A stretch of DNA of 64,000 nt, taken from Erythroxylum novogranatense. Lineage: Eukaryota; Streptophyta; Magnoliopsida; Malpighiales; Erythroxylaceae. The stretch covers positions 29,246,540-29,310,539 of the forward strand of contig CM057233.1 in the NCBI GenBank assembly GCA_029891385.1, written 5' to 3'. Positions 1 through 11,670 of this stretch are shown here, one piece after another. Each line of letters begins with the position of its first letter. Within the stretch, counting starts at the first letter, position 1. The notes under the pieces are model-generated. The model saw nothing but the letters and a program-made list of their open reading frames with translations, had not been told where the DNA came from and made no database searches. The position numbers were made by a program, and so were the translations under genes.

Positions 1-313
1 TTAAGCATAAGCATTCAATTATATCATGTGTATTTTTGTATTTTGTATTTGTATTAAACCAAAAAGGAGTGGTTTTTGAAATGTAAAGATGTTTTGAAAA
101 CAAGCTTTGTGTTCTGTGATGGGCCCAAGTAATTACTGAAACACTGATGTGTTCAATAATGGTTGCATCTTTGCGACTGTAACTGTTTTAAACAAATCGG
201 ACCATTTAGATTATCGATTTTTCCGCATATGCGTTATTGTTATAAAAAAATTGCAATGTGTTTGCCCGCGTTAAATGTCTTCGGATGCTGGGCTTTGGAA
301 GCGGGGTCCAGCA
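1..313 (+). repeat. Possible 3' end of a giant (E-type) LTR
   Basis: No gene is visible. The stretch ending at 313 (GGAAGCGGGGTCCAGCA) resembles the terminus of the solo LTR ending at 56494 (GAAAGTGGGATCCAACA), and Copia integrase sequence begins a few dozen bases later. I infer the right end of a related LTR inserted in the Copia copy. The left end lies outside the window, so no target duplication can be checked. Unrelated sequence is the alternative. Confidence 0.35.
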
Positions 314-890
314 TCACTACCCTTTTACGAACATTGCATTGCGAGTAAGCAACATCGATTGAAGTTCAACACATCAAAGTTTCGAAGCAAAAAAATTTAG
401 AATTGATCCACTCTGATGTATGGCAAGCACCAGTTATGTCCCTAGGCGGAGTAAATTTCATTTTATCATTCATTGATGATTATTCGAGGAGATGTTGAGT
501 GTTTCCTATTAAAATGAAGACAGATGTGTTTCCAACTTTCAAATCATGCAAAGCACGGGTAGAACTCGAATTTGGTAAGAAGATCAAGTGTTTATGTTCA
601 AATAATGGAGGCAAATATACTAGTAAAGAATTTGATAAATTCTGCAAGCAAGAAGGCATAAAAGGCAGTTCACGACAGTATACACTCCTCAAAAAAATGG
701 AGTAGCAGAGTAGATGAATTGAACTCTGTTGGAAAGAACAAGGGCGATGTTGAGGACTGCAGGCTTAGATAAGAATATCTAGGCAAAAATAGTCAATACT
801 GCCTGTTATGTGGTGAATAGAGCTCCATCAATTGCAATTGAGTTGAAGACAACGATGGAGATGTGGACTGGTAAACTAGTGGATTATTTC
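314..890 (+). pseudogene. Ty1/Copia integrase fragment
   Basis: Read across frames, the strand encodes a GKQHR-like GAG-pre-integrase tail near 352. The first catalytic region of the integrase core follows (LIHSDVW near 405-425, SFIDDYSRR near 465-490), then a second-aspartate region altered to SNNGGKYTS near 600 where SDNGGEYTS is usual. The region after it (RTLLERTRAMLRTAGL-like, then TACYVVNRAPS) is readable only with frame changes. Stops at 496-498 and 703-705 and several frameshifts make it non-functional. It is cut at 890, where an LTR start (TGTTAGACCC) follows. The catalytic glutamate region is degraded. The lineage is Copia; the family is uncertain. Confidence 0.8.
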
Positions 891-2260
891 TGTTAGACCC
901 TTGAATTTTTTTTTAAGTAAGCAGGATTTCAAAATAATTTTGGAGTTTAGGTAGATTTAATTTTTGGAACTATAATGGTGCCAAGGTTAGTAGGATTTGT
1001 TGAATAGATAAGGGAAGGTAAAATGTGAGGTAATAAGGACGTAATAAGGACATTTTTGGGAGATCACTTGAGCATAGAAGAGCATAAGCTTATAAGGAAG
1101 GGTAAGATAGACTTTTTGGGCTCATTAGGGGTAGAAATAGAAAAAAGGAAGTGTTGTTTTGCTTGTTAAGAGGTGAAAAACGTGAATTGAAGAGGAAGAA
1201 GAATGAGAAAATAGAAGTTAGAGAGAGAAGAGGAAGGTTTCAGTGGAAGAAGGAAAGAAGAGAGATCATTTTGTTAAGGTAGGTTAACCATCTTTTGTTC
1301 TTGCTTTATTAAAGGAATGATTGTGTTGTGGATGAAGGAGTTAGAGAGAATAAAAATTTTGTGTTGGAAGAAGATGGATGAGGAGAACCCAAATGATTTT
1401 AGGGTTTCTAATCTAGATCTTAGGTTCTCTAACCTAAATAGGTTATGGATAGGCTAGATTTGAATTCAATTTGTAATTTGTTAAAAAAATTGGTGATTTT
1501 TGAAGCTATGAATTTTTAGAAGGTTGTTTGATTGGAACCTTGGTTGTTGTAGGAAGCCAAGGAAATCCTATCCAAAAGCAAAGGGAAAGGCAAGCTTGAC
1601 TTGTTTTTCACAAGCTAACTAGGTGGGTAATATATTTATAGTTTTGTGTGATTGGACAGATTCTCGCATATGTTTGAGCATGTGTTAAATGTTATGCATT
1701 AAAAAGATGCATGACATTTTGTTTGATTTTGTGATATTGTTTGAAAAATGATTTGTTGAAAATTCATGATGATATTTGATTTTCGTCATACAATGAAAGA
1801 AGCAAGATTTTTGATATAACTAAATTATGAATATGCCTTGATATCTATCATGGCATTCTGTATAAATGAAAAAAAAAAGAAGAAAAAGCAAGACAACATG
1901 TCATTTTGATAAAATGATTCTGAGCATGATTATGTGCTTCTGCTGGGCGAGAGTAGAAACCATTCTGTTCATCACGTGCACGTCGACAAGAGTCTTCTCC
2001 CAGCTGGCCACTTGTGGCATATGAGCTCCGAAATGGACTTATTCTGTTCATAAGGTAAACTTCGATTTTCTCATTCTGTTTCATGGGACCCTCGAGCCGT
2101 TTGTTGTGCATTGCATCTTTATTATGTTAGCCACTGAGTTGTGTTGCTCACCCCACTCTTCCCTCCTCAAGTGCAGAGTGTGAAGGTTGGCAATCCTTGC
2201 AAGGCATCAGAAATTCCAAGATAGTTAGCTTTTGTACTAAGTTAACGAATAGACTGTCAA
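891..2260 (+). repeat. 5' part of an E-type giant LTR
   Basis: It starts TGTTAGACCC, like the solo LTR at 52023 (TGTTGGACCC). It carries a purine-rich leader (1190-1275), a donor-like AAG|GTAGGT at 1278/1279, and a block at 1555-1640 that aligns with 54525-54600 of the solo LTR (both end near AGGTGGGTA). A GCTCACCCC block near 2140 matches 55437-55445. The 3' half of this family is missing; from about 2260 the sequence resembles a different, Tekay-type LTR. The exact junction is uncertain. Confidence 0.55.
1553..1622 (+). other. Predicted LTR mini-exon (70 nt)
   Basis: It is preceded by a pyrimidine/T-rich TTGTTGTAG acceptor ending at 1552 and followed by AG|GTGGGTAA at 1622/1623. The upstream donor candidate is at 1278/1279, giving a 274-bp predicted intron. 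It is homologous to the segment ending at 54581 in the solo LTR. This is inference from splice-site consensus and conservation; no transcript evidence is available. Confidence 0.4.
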
Positions 2261-4893
2261 ATAGCTTTATATGCATTTTGAACATTGAGCATCTAATGTA
2301 TTTTGTAACTTGGTTTAAGACTTAATGAAAAGTCGATGTGTAATTAAAGCTATGAATGGAGGCTATGTGCAAACTCCTTTTTGTTTTGAAAATGAATTGA
2401 GTATTGAAGAAGTTCTGTATGGGTGTGCTCATTATTTCGTAGTGTACATTGCATATTTCAAGTTTTCCTTAGGGATAGAATTGTGTACTAACTTCGAGGG
2501 AAAATATGGGATGATCTAGGTAGAATGGGTAAAAATAATCTTCTTGAAAGTTGTAGAGGATCTTTCCAGCTTTCCAACGATATAAAGTTTGTAAACTTTG
2601 GATATCGGAGTTCTTGGAACCCCTCCCTGGTGAGTCACAGGTCCGACATCCTACGTGACATCTGGACGCATTTCCCATGAGGGAGGAACTCCTCACCACA
2701 GAAGACAACTTCAAATCGATCTTATTTCACTTCCTCCTGAGCGAAACTTGAAAAATTCATCCTAATATCCACAATAAAATTGATCTTTTTAAGGCTCAAA
2801 ATTGAAACCGATTCTTAAGCTAAAATGAAATTCCATGTCTCTAGGTTAATTAGAATAAAAAATCTCCTCAATCGAATCTCTATAAGAAAAAAGAATAGAG
2901 GTTGGTTAGTGTTCATAATGGAATGTGAGTTTTGCATGGAGTAGGGCTTAAAGATAGTTGGAGCTTTTAGGAATTTTCAAAGAGTAAGTAATGGATAAAT
3001 TTGTTAGAGTTAAATTTTTTAAATAAACTGATGAATTTATTGTCATCGCATGTATCATGGATTATATTTTCTTATGGATGATATTGATTTGAAATGAAGT
3101 AGAAAAGGTGACCTTGGTATGAGTTGTGTTAAGGAAAGATTGTGAAACGATATGGGTGGTTGATTTGGAAAATATTCTCGAAGTATGCTTCAGTTTTTTA
3201 GCCATAACTTTTTCTCTAGTTATCTAAACTAGATGGTTCTTAATTTGAATTAAACTAGAAACATATGGCTACATTCCTTATGAAGACATAGATTTTAAAT
3301 TTTGTCTTTAAGAATCTCAAAATTGGTCATGAAGTTGAGAACTGGGTGCAGTACATTGATGGATGAATGTAAAATTTGTGTTCTGAATTCGAGGGCCATT
3401 TTGGACTTATTCTAGGCTAAATTAGAGAAAGGTGTCTTTTAAAACGTTGTAGATCTCTCTTTTAGCTTTCCAACGATATATAATATGGAATTTTGGACTT
3501 CTAGGCTGAAAGTTATGGTCCCTATAAGGGAAGATGTATCTTCTATCTTTTCACTTCTTTTATGTTTTGTTTTTTCTGTGATGATGTCATATGATCTATG
3601 ATGACGTCATATCTTCTATGTTTTGCTTCTTTTATCTTTTTGCTTCTTCTATGTTTTGCTTCTTCTTCTTTTTACTTCTTCCATGTTTTGCTTCTTCTAC
3701 TTTTTGCTTTTTCTGCTTTTTCATCTAGTCTATATTCTGGTCCATATTTGACCCTTTAAAAGATAGAATCTGTCTTCGAGGTCTTCATAAAAGTTGTAGA
3801 TCTTGAAGTCTTATTTCAAACCATATAAAGAAAATCTTAATCCAATATCTGTAGGGAAAGTTATAGTAATTTTCCCTATTCATATGTCTTTTTCTATTAG
3901 TCTGCTTTTTCCTTTGGCTTCGTTTGATTCTATCATCTGGTCCATTTTGACCATCCAAATGATAAAATTTGACATAAATGTCTATTTCAAAGTTTTAGAT
4001 CTCAAAGTCCTCTTTGAAAGTGTCTTACTATGATCTTAATCTGACCTCTGTAGAGAGATTTATGCCATTTGTCCTGAGATAGGTTTAATATGATTGAGGA
4101 CAAAACCCAGTTTAATTCTTTTGGCCTTAACTTCTTCTCTAGACGCCCAAATGAATTGATTCTTGAACCATTGTAGTTTTAATACATTTCTATACATTTC
4201 CACCAAAACTCATAGCCCTGTGAATCTAATTGAGAAAGATTAAGTGAAAAAATTGGGACAGGTATAGTGAGTGTGCTCTTTAGTAATATGAACTGGTGTT
4301 ATTTCACTGAACATACTTCAGTATTTTGAGTATATCTATACCTATAGGATTCCAAATGAGATGATTGTTAATTTGGAGTGAACTAAAGATGTATACCTAC
4401 AAATATTCTCAAGAATTATAATTGTGATTCAGTCTCTAAGATATTCAAATTCTAAATAGAATTTATGTATAGTACAATGTTTTTGTAATATGATAACCCA
4501 AAAATGTTTGAGGCATATCTTTCGAAATACTAAACCAAATTAAGTGATTTTGGTGTCAGTAGAAACCTAAGAAATATAGGAATACTTTTCTAGAAGATGA
4601 TATGACCAAATTATGTTGAACGTAAACGGTAGACCCGAAAGGGGTGTCTTGGAAAAATCTGAAGTGATTCAATGAGAATGAAATGTGATTTTAATGGTTT
4701 TAGTAAGGCATAAACCTAAGCATAAACCATACTTAGATGAGATTTGATGTGAGATTAATTTTGTGATGAAATTAATGGATAAATACTCGAGGTTATCATT
4801 AGCATGCATTGTACATATTTTGTTTCATATATGTGCATTATTGAACAGTTATGATTGTGCATATTATGATATATGTGTATGTGTTTAATATAG

Positions 4894-4949
4894 AGGATCG
4901 AATTGAGCATCATCCTCCAGACATTGTCGAGGCTTCGAGGTAATAGCTT
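4894..4949 (+). other. Predicted LTR mini-exon (about 56 nt)
   Basis: The acceptor TTTAATATAG ends at 4893. A donor-like GTGAGTAATCTAG begins at 4950, matching GTGAGTAACCTAG in other LTRs; an alternative donor GTAATA begins at 4940. It is positionally equivalent to the exons at 15478, 30145, 46522 and 59399. Confidence 0.35.
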
Positions 4950-5488
4950 GTGAGTAATCTAGATGGTCTCACTTAATTATTTTTTGCTTAAATTATGCTT
5001 TGAATGATAAATGAATGTGTTTGATTGTGAATGTGGAATGTATATTAAAGTGCTACTTGAATGTGAATTTGAAGACCTAAGTTCCTTATAATGTAAGTGA
5101 TTGTGGTACATGCATTCCATTCTTGAATGCATAATTAGATAATGGTAGTTATGACTCGAGTAGCCACCGATCAGAGCTTAAAGCTCAACGAGTGAAAATG
5201 AGCCTCGAGCTCAAAAATGATTAAGAACCTAAGGCTCATTATATAGAATCAGCCCTGTATCCCCCAAGCGGATACGGGACAGTCATTAATGAGCCCGATA
5301 TTTAAAATAGATACGAGATAGTTCAGGCACTCGATCATAATAACGTAATAAATGGAAAGTGTCTCATGAGCATTTCATATGCACATTGTTAAATATACTC
5401 TATTGAAATGAAATGTCTATGCTTAAGTGAAAATGTGAAATTTATGAAAAATGCACTATGTGATTATATGTTGGGTGAATTATTGTGA

Positions 5489-5557
5489 TGCATGAATTGA
5501 GTGAATCATCGATGATGGTTACCTCATTGAGTTCACAAAGCTCAATAAAATTGCAAC
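5489..5557 (+). other. Conserved LTR double-hairpin block
   Basis: The first stem contains CATC-GAT-GATG with flanking pairs including a T-G wobble. The second is GAGTT-CACAA-AGCTC. It is a diverged copy of the block at 31000-31067. Confidence 0.5.
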
Positions 5558-5957
5558 GTTGTCTTTTCAAGACCAAGAGACGACAGAAGCTACTGAGGGG
5601 CTCTACCAACCATTTAGATTGTGATTGGCAAGAGAAGTCATAGCTCAAAGGTCAGTCAGCTGGGATTTTTGGACAAATTAAATAGACTTTGTATACTTTC
5701 CTCTTCCTTGTAGTACTTTTGTATTAGGTTTTGTTGATGTACATGTAGAAAATGTTGAAAGATACAATGTAGACTTTCGGTTTTGTGAAGTGAAATGAAG
5801 AAAAAAAGTGAGTTTTAAAAATATTGTGATTTTCTTATGATAACATGCTAAGTGAAGTGAGTGTAGTGTTCGAATGTGATGAGCTCGTATTGTAGGATAT
5901 GTACCGGAATGACCTTTGGGTATCCTGGTGTGTACCCTGCAGTAAGAGGGCGCTACA

Positions 5958-7010
5958 ACTTATGATCTTTTTTAGTCAAGAATATTTCAATAAATAGTTA
6001 TTAGATATAGCATGAACTATATGGAGGTAGTTGAGTGATCATGATATAATTCATCATCCTAAAGTAAATAGGAAGGATATTTATTTAGGAAATCCTTGGT
6101 CAAGGTGGAATGAAATTTATTAAATAGTTTACAAATTTCATGAATTGAATCAATAGCTAATGGTAGAGAACTAATATGATTGGACTTAAAATAGAGTAGG
6201 TATTAATTACACACTTTATGTTTAATCGAATATTGTATGATGCAATAATTGGATACTAGACATCAATCTTGATATATAGATATAACTTGTTTAATTAGAA
6301 AATTAAAGACAAATTCAGGGTTTTAATTTATCCTAAGTATTATCTAGGGATATAATTTGTATCCATTGCCAACATATTTGAGGACCTAATAGATCACATA
6401 TAAAGAGCAAGTTGAAGAGAGCAAAGATATTTTAATTAAGTTGGTCTTAATTATAAAGTTTGAGAAAGTTTATAATTAAATATGAGATATTTAATAAATA
6501 AGGATCAATATAAGATATTATATATATTTGGGCATAATTGGTATTTAATTAGAATAATTTATAATTATAATTAAAGTTTAATTGAAATTAGAATTTAATT
6601 TTAATTTAATTACTAAAATATCCAAAACTTATTATAAATAGGCTTATTCATTAAGAGAGCTAATGCTCCTTATCTAACCCTCTCTGTAACTATTGTAAAG
6701 TTTTCTTAACTTGTTCTATAGATATTGTTAAAGACTGAAAACTTGTATTGTTATAGTGGTTGAGATTAGTCAATTTCAAAAACAAATTAAGAGATATGAC
6801 AAGAAAATGATCAAACTTTGGAATAAGGTACAAATTATGATTCATGCTTTATTATAAATTATATGTTAATCATTTCATAGAATTTTAGTGATCTTGACTA
6901 TCAGAAAATTAAACAAAAAATTTTTGTAATTATTCCGCTACATGATAGTTTAGATCTAAGCACATTTTTCCTAGAGAACTCTTATAACAAAATTATAAAA
7001 TCCTAGTCAA
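5958..7010 (+). repeat. Probable degraded Copia-type LTR
   Basis: The stretch is AT-rich and non-coding, with a TATAAATAGG box at 6633-6642, a leader with CTCTCTGTAAC shortly after it, and ATTATTCCGCTACATG followed by TTTAGATCTAAG near 6935-6960. This layout resembles the end of plant Copia LTRs. No terminal duplication, PBS or partner LTR was found, so borders and family are inferred. Confidence 0.35.
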
Positions 7011-8559
7011 GGAAGCATCTCTTAAAATATAAACCTTGTGTTCATCTTATAATATTAGGCTCCTTTAAGATAAGCAGAAGAGTTACTTACTAACCCTTCT
7101 CAACCACTATTGTAGGATTCATATAAATAACATTAATGCGGTCTTGAAAAAGATAACATCTAAGGATTTCATATTATGCCTGTAATAGATATCATAAAGC
7201 CACAAAAAGAGGATAACTAGGATATAATTAATCAATAGTTATCTAGAAGGAAAAAAACCTTATAAAAATGTTAATTATGATCAGAGGCAAACCAAACTAA
7301 GGACTTAAATGGTTACTATCATAGAAAATATATTGTTTTTCCATCAACTGTGCAAATTTAGAAAGTCTTCTAAATTTGAAATCAACTTTTCAATGAAAAA
7401 GTGGCTTTTATGAAAAGAATCATTTCATAAAGGATGAAAGCAAAGTTGCTATTTATTGAATTGTACAGCTCAAATATAATAGGCACCAAAAGACAACAAG
7501 ATGTACCATGCTTATCCATATGAGCTTCAAATGCACTTCAAACAACGCAGCCAACTAATAATGGAACCATAATAATCAATGTCAATAGATCAAGCATTGT
7601 TCATGTATCGTATACCACAAAGAGTGGGGTAATGACTTCAAATCCCATGTTCAAGAAGGTTCATATCAAATATCCTTTGAGGTTTGCAGTAAGATTCCAC
7701 TTCTTTGATGAATTTAATATTACAATAAGGAAAGTTACTAAACCAACATAAAATATAGCCTTAAATAATAAAGATGTAGCAATTTCTACATAAATAATTA
7801 GTAACAATGATGAGTTTACTTATGTTTTTTCTCTCGATCTAAAAGAATAGCATACAAAAATTAAAAAGTAGGTAAAATGAAAATATATATGGAAAGAGTA
7901 ATATTTCCAAAAAGGTAAATAGAAACCCACCCAAAACATAATTTGCAATAATAATTAGTAATTAAGGTACACTTAGAAATCCTCCATATAATTTTTTTTA
8001 AAAGTTGATAATATATTACCTATGTAATGTAGTTACATCATAATTGAGGGCAGAATCATAAATTCCTAAATTCCTACATCCAATTAAAGGTAATGCTCTG
8101 AAAACTTATATGAACAAAAGGTAAAGTTAATTTAATCTGGAGTTTTCTTTGTTTCTACTTCTTCCCCAACTCGTATCATCTTCTTTCATGCCTTCCTAAT
8201 GAGAGCTTCTAAGGATCTCTTTGAGAGTTACTGTGTTGTTTTTTGATGGCTGGTGTTGGGTTTTATCAGGTTAGTCCATATATACTTTTTCTCCTTCTTT
8301 CTTTTTCTCTTTCTCTGTGTTATATGTTTCTTTAAGACATGATATGGTGATTGAGATGTGTAAATTTGACAAGTCTACTTGTGATGATGACATGCTAGTA
8401 TCCTAAAGGCTTTTTCCCCATTTGTCGGAGGTAATAGGATCCAATTGTGTTTCTAGTTGGCAAACAATTTCTTTTGATTGTATGAAGGTGTTGAGCTATC
8501 TTAAACATGGACTCATCATTATAGAGGTTGATTTGAAAATCATTATATTCCTTTCTCAC
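7011..8559. other. Unassigned non-coding region
   Basis: It is AT-rich with no long open frame, no recognisable retroelement domain and no terminal repeats. A pyrimidine-rich patch lies at 8285-8325. It may hold old LINE 3' untranslated or Copia-derived sequence next to the relics on either side, but I see nothing diagnostic. Confidence 0.3.
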
Positions 8560-9554
8560 CAAATGTATAGTAAGTAAAGGCCCTTAAAGAATTTTTGAAT
8601 AGTTTGTAGTCCCTTTTCAATATGAAGAGGTATGCAGATGCCCACTCTAGGATGCTATATATGTTTAAATGAGGGTAGGAGATGATAAATTTATATAGGG
8701 TAAGTTTCCAGTTCTAGTTTAACCATATTCAAAGAATAGGTTATTAACACTTCCAATATCTATGTTGCAAAATAGAATAGTGCAGACTTGAAATTGGGGA
8801 TTTTAAGATGTCTCTAGTGTCCATCCTATTATGAGCCACCAGCCACAAGATAAATGAATGGGAGGGAGTAACTGTAGAGTCCCAAATTAGCTTGTATGCT
8901 GGTAGTTCAAAAAGAGGCTCTTAGAAGTTTTCTACAAAAGTTAGTTGTAAATTTTGAGGATCTTTCTAAGGCCCAAATAATTAAGTCCTAAGTACTCCAG
9001 TTAGGAGTAACTCCTTTTATTAATGCATTAAAATTCTACCTTCCTCTAGTAGACTGTGAAGGCCAATACTAATAATTTTTTCTGATGAGAGCTTAGACTT
9101 TAGTATTTAGAGGTATAGAATTTCTGAGTAGTCAGGTATTAGGTATTCTATAAAGAGGCCCATTGCTATGTTAAGAGTCAAACCAAAAGAAGGTTCTACC
9201 TCCATCTCCAATTTTGTGCTTAATGTGAGGGTGGCTTAACTCCGTCATTCGCAAGATTTGATTGAGAGTTTAAGAGATCACAAGATTTGCTTTGTGGTTC
9301 CATATGGATTTCTCTATAAATATTTGTTTGTGAGTCCATTTCATGCATAGGCTTTCATTTTCAGAGTATAGGATCCAAAGTCTCTTGACAAGCATTACCT
9401 TACTCATTGTGCTTATGGATGTGATGTTTAGACCTCCAAACTTCTTGGGATTACTTGCTAGTGCTCATTTCCTTCTAGATATTCTAAGTTTTTTCCTTCT
9501 GGAGAAAATCTCTTAATGCTTTATCATTGTCCTTTGGAACAACTTTAGGAAGAG
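8560..9554 (-). pseudogene. L1-type LINE ORF2 C-terminal relic
   Basis: Reading the minus strand in broken frames gives the hallmarks of plant L1 ORF2 downstream of the RT. Near 9330-9410 there is a VKRLWILYSENESLCMKW segment, where the usual form is kLLWxixskkdSLWVkW. At 9175-9215 there is IGDGGRTFFWFDS, and near 8800-8870 a zf-RVT-like FILWLVAHNRMDTRDILKSP. Several stops interrupt it. The 5' part (endonuclease and RT catalytic domain) is missing because an LTR begins at 9555. The product would have been the LINE reverse transcriptase used for target-primed integration. It is certainly non-functional. The left border is approximate. Confidence 0.75.
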
Positions 9555-10598
9555 TGTAACATACCACTTCCTTAGAGCATATGCTTGAACATCCAGAGGA
9601 TATTTGAGAACATGCCCTATAAGAAACACACGTTAGAACAATCACATTAACTTATTATGGCATCATACATAACACAAGTATTCAAAATGATCAAATCTTC
9701 TCGTTCATTCACAAAATAATCTTACTTACATTGTACCATTACGATTCATATCCATGTATTTACATTACATAATATTTGAGAGTTTACAACTCCATACAAA
9801 ATGTTAATATGAAATGAAAAGCTAAACAAACACATCCTAACTCGACTCTTCATATATCAACTGAGCAAAACTTTAAGCCATTCTTATTCTCAAAATCACA
9901 ATACGAGAATTCTATTTGTTTGCCTTAAAAGCTGGAACTCCCTTGTACTTAAAAATCAATGTTGCAATTTTGACGAGTTTGCAAACTGAGTGAGTGAACC
10001 ATCATCGATGTGCTCACTCTAGTCAAAACACAAAGTCAAATAAGAAGTTTAACACATCATACAGTATCAAATCCCATATCACATTTTGTCATATTTCATT
10101 AAGTACAAGTATAAAATACATACAAACATTTCATAACACTATTTCATAACAATCCATTAATTCTTCTAAATCATTCATATGATATATGTAAAGTTATATA
10201 TATGCAAATGCACACTTGATTCCACTTTCATTTTACTTTGTTTTGACCGAGAGCCTATTTACTGTCCTATACCCATTGTGGATACTGGGCTCATTATTAA
10301 CTGAACCTGTGGCTCTTTGTGTATAATTCCTGAGTTTAAATATCTTTTTCATGTTGGTCACTCTGATCACAACTCCTTTATCTAATCATGCATATCAATA
10401 TAATGGAATGCCTCAATTCACATAACATGCCATCAATTCTTTTTATTCAATGTGTTCATGTCATTTATCATATTCTTCAGACCTAAGTCCGACATTCAAC
10501 ATTCAATTGAGTGCACATTCTATATTACACATATAATTTGAAAACACTTCTATATCCTGTCCCAAATATCAAACTCCTCGGACTAACAATGTTCGGAA
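9555..10598 (-). repeat. Truncated Tekay-type giant LTR (3' end)
   Basis: On the minus strand it ends ...GGTATGTTACA at 9555, like GGGTGTTACA at 31440. It carries the double-hairpin block (9961-10014), a hairpin zone with GAGCC/GGCTC words (10250-10320) matching 5235-5310, and a degraded form of the CTCGGAC...GTCCGAG palindrome near 10578. It is cut at about 10598, where a Copia LTR starts. The rest of the LTR is absent from the window. Confidence 0.6.
9961..10014 (-). other. Conserved LTR double-hairpin block
   Basis: The minus strand reads ACCATCGATGATGGTTCACT, then AGTTTGCAAACT, a perfect palindrome. It is the same two-stem arrangement as the other LTRs with different stem bases. Confidence 0.5.
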
Positions 10599-10689
10599 TG
10601 TTAAGTCAAAATGACTTTACCTAGATATAATTTTGATATATAAAAAAGAGAAAAATAAAAGAAAAACAAAAGCAAACGAAACAATACAG

Positions 10690-10960
10690 TCGAAGCAACG
10701 CAGAGGCAGACGCACAATAATACGTAGACGCAGACGCTAAGAAAAACAGACGTAAACGCACAATAAGACGTAGACGCAAAAGAGAAAGACAGACGCAGAC
10801 GCTAAGAAAAACAGACGCAGAAGCAAAAGAGGAAAACAGACACAGACGCAAAAGAGAAACACAGACGCAGACGTAGACACAAAATAAAAACAGACAAAAA
10901 CGCGAATTGAGAAAAACAGATGCAGAAGAAGAATTGAAAAGCAGACGCAAGAGTCAGTTC
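10690..10960. repeat. CAGACG-rich minisatellite in the Copia LTR
   Basis: It is an array of variants of CAGACGCAGACGC alternating with A-rich spacers (AAAAGAGAAA, CTAAGAAAAA). The word CAGACGCTAAGAAAAACAGA recurs at a spacing of about 65 bp (near 10731 and 10796). It lies in the U3 part of the LTR, upstream of the TATA box. The apparent minus-strand protein over it, rich in Cys, Val, Leu and Ser, is an artefact of the repeat. Confidence 0.75.
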
Positions 10961-11072
10961 GGGTTAGTTACAGAACTCAACTGATTAATCGTTTCTTTTA
11001 GATATTTAAGAAACAAGATTCAAGAAGCAAGAATCCAGAAACAAGAATCAAGAAGCATTTGGAGACGAAGGC

Positions 11073-11080
11073 TATAAATA
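11073..11080 (+). promoter_or_regulatory. TATA box of the Copia LTR
   Basis: TATAAATA lies about 540 bp before the LTR end, in the expected U3/R position. The transcription start would be some 30 bp downstream. Confidence 0.5.
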
Positions 11081-11615
11081 CAAGTCGAAGTCAAAGATTG
11101 CAAAGTTAGTTGAAAAATTAGCTGAATTACATCTACGCGATCATAAAAAGCATACTGTGCAAATTAGCCGAAGCTATTTTTACTATAACAAGTTTCAAAC
11201 ACTCTTCTGTGAGGAAGTAGTATAGATAGCCTTTAGAGGCTAAGTGTGAAAGAATACTGATTGTAGAGACCTGAAGAGGCTCGTAAAGAATACTTGTAAA
11301 AGTTGAAGAGATAGTGAAATCTCATAAAGAACTCTGAGGACTGGACGTAACCCACGGTTTGGGATGAACCAGGATAAATCGTTGTGTAACTACTCTTACT
11401 CTATCTCTCTTTTAGATTCAAGTTTTATCATTACTTAGTTCGTAAACAAAGTTTTGATTAATTAGAATCTATCGAAAGTTCTGTAAAAGAATTTTATTTC
11501 TAACAAACATTTTTGAAAGAATTTTTCAAAAAGGGGAATACACAATTCAACCCCCCTTCTCGTGCATTCTTATATCGTTTTATAAGCATTGTATTAATGT
11601 GTGATTCACTTCAAT

Positions 11616-11628
11616 TGGTATCAGAGCC
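11616..11628 (+). other. Primer binding site (initiator Met tRNA)
   Basis: TGGTATCAGAGCC is the standard plant PBS complementary to the 3' end of initiator methionine tRNA. It sits two bases after the LTR terminus and is an intact reference for the altered PBS copies at 21930 and 58410. Confidence 0.9.
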
Positions 11629-11670
11629 TGGTATCCAAGGATCACTATAGCAAAGTGTGGATCAAAGATA

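Larger units (their letters stand above)
2261..5957 (+). repeat. 3' part of a Tekay-type giant LTR
   Basis: It contains degenerate LTR modules: GAAAGTTGTAG near 2547, CGTTGTAGATC near 3453, AAAGTTGTAGATC near 3790, and type-2 modules near 3225-3300 and 4350-4430. After them come a predicted mini-exon (4894-4949), a GAGC/GCTC-rich hairpin zone (5170-5345) and the double-hairpin block (5489-5557). It ends GGGCGCTACA at 5957, an LTR-like CA terminus close to GGGGCTACA of the Tekay LTR. The flanks of 891-5957 (ATTTC and ACTTA) do not match, so this is not one clean solo LTR. No long reading frame is credible. Confidence 0.55.
10599..11613 (+). repeat. 5' LTR of the SIRE-like Copia element
   Basis: It starts TGTTAAGTC at 10599 by inference and ends ...TTCA at 11613, two bases before the PBS. 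It contains a CAGACG-rich minisatellite, a TATAAATA box at 11073 and a CCCCCC tract at 11552-11557, a feature common near the end of SIRE LTRs. No second copy is present, so the left border is the least certain point. Confidence 0.6.

Noticed and set aside
1..313. Pararetrovirus-like or host sequence
   Set aside because: No supporting motif was found. Similarity of the end to the E-type LTR terminus is a simpler explanation.
7011..8559. Host gene exons
   Set aside because: No sustained open frame, conserved domain or plausible exon series. Only AT-rich sequence next to a LINE relic.
10621..10950. Minus-strand open frame of 109 codons rich in Cys, Val, Leu and Ser
   Set aside because: It is the shadow of the CAGACG minisatellite in the Copia LTR. 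No domain or conserved start was seen.
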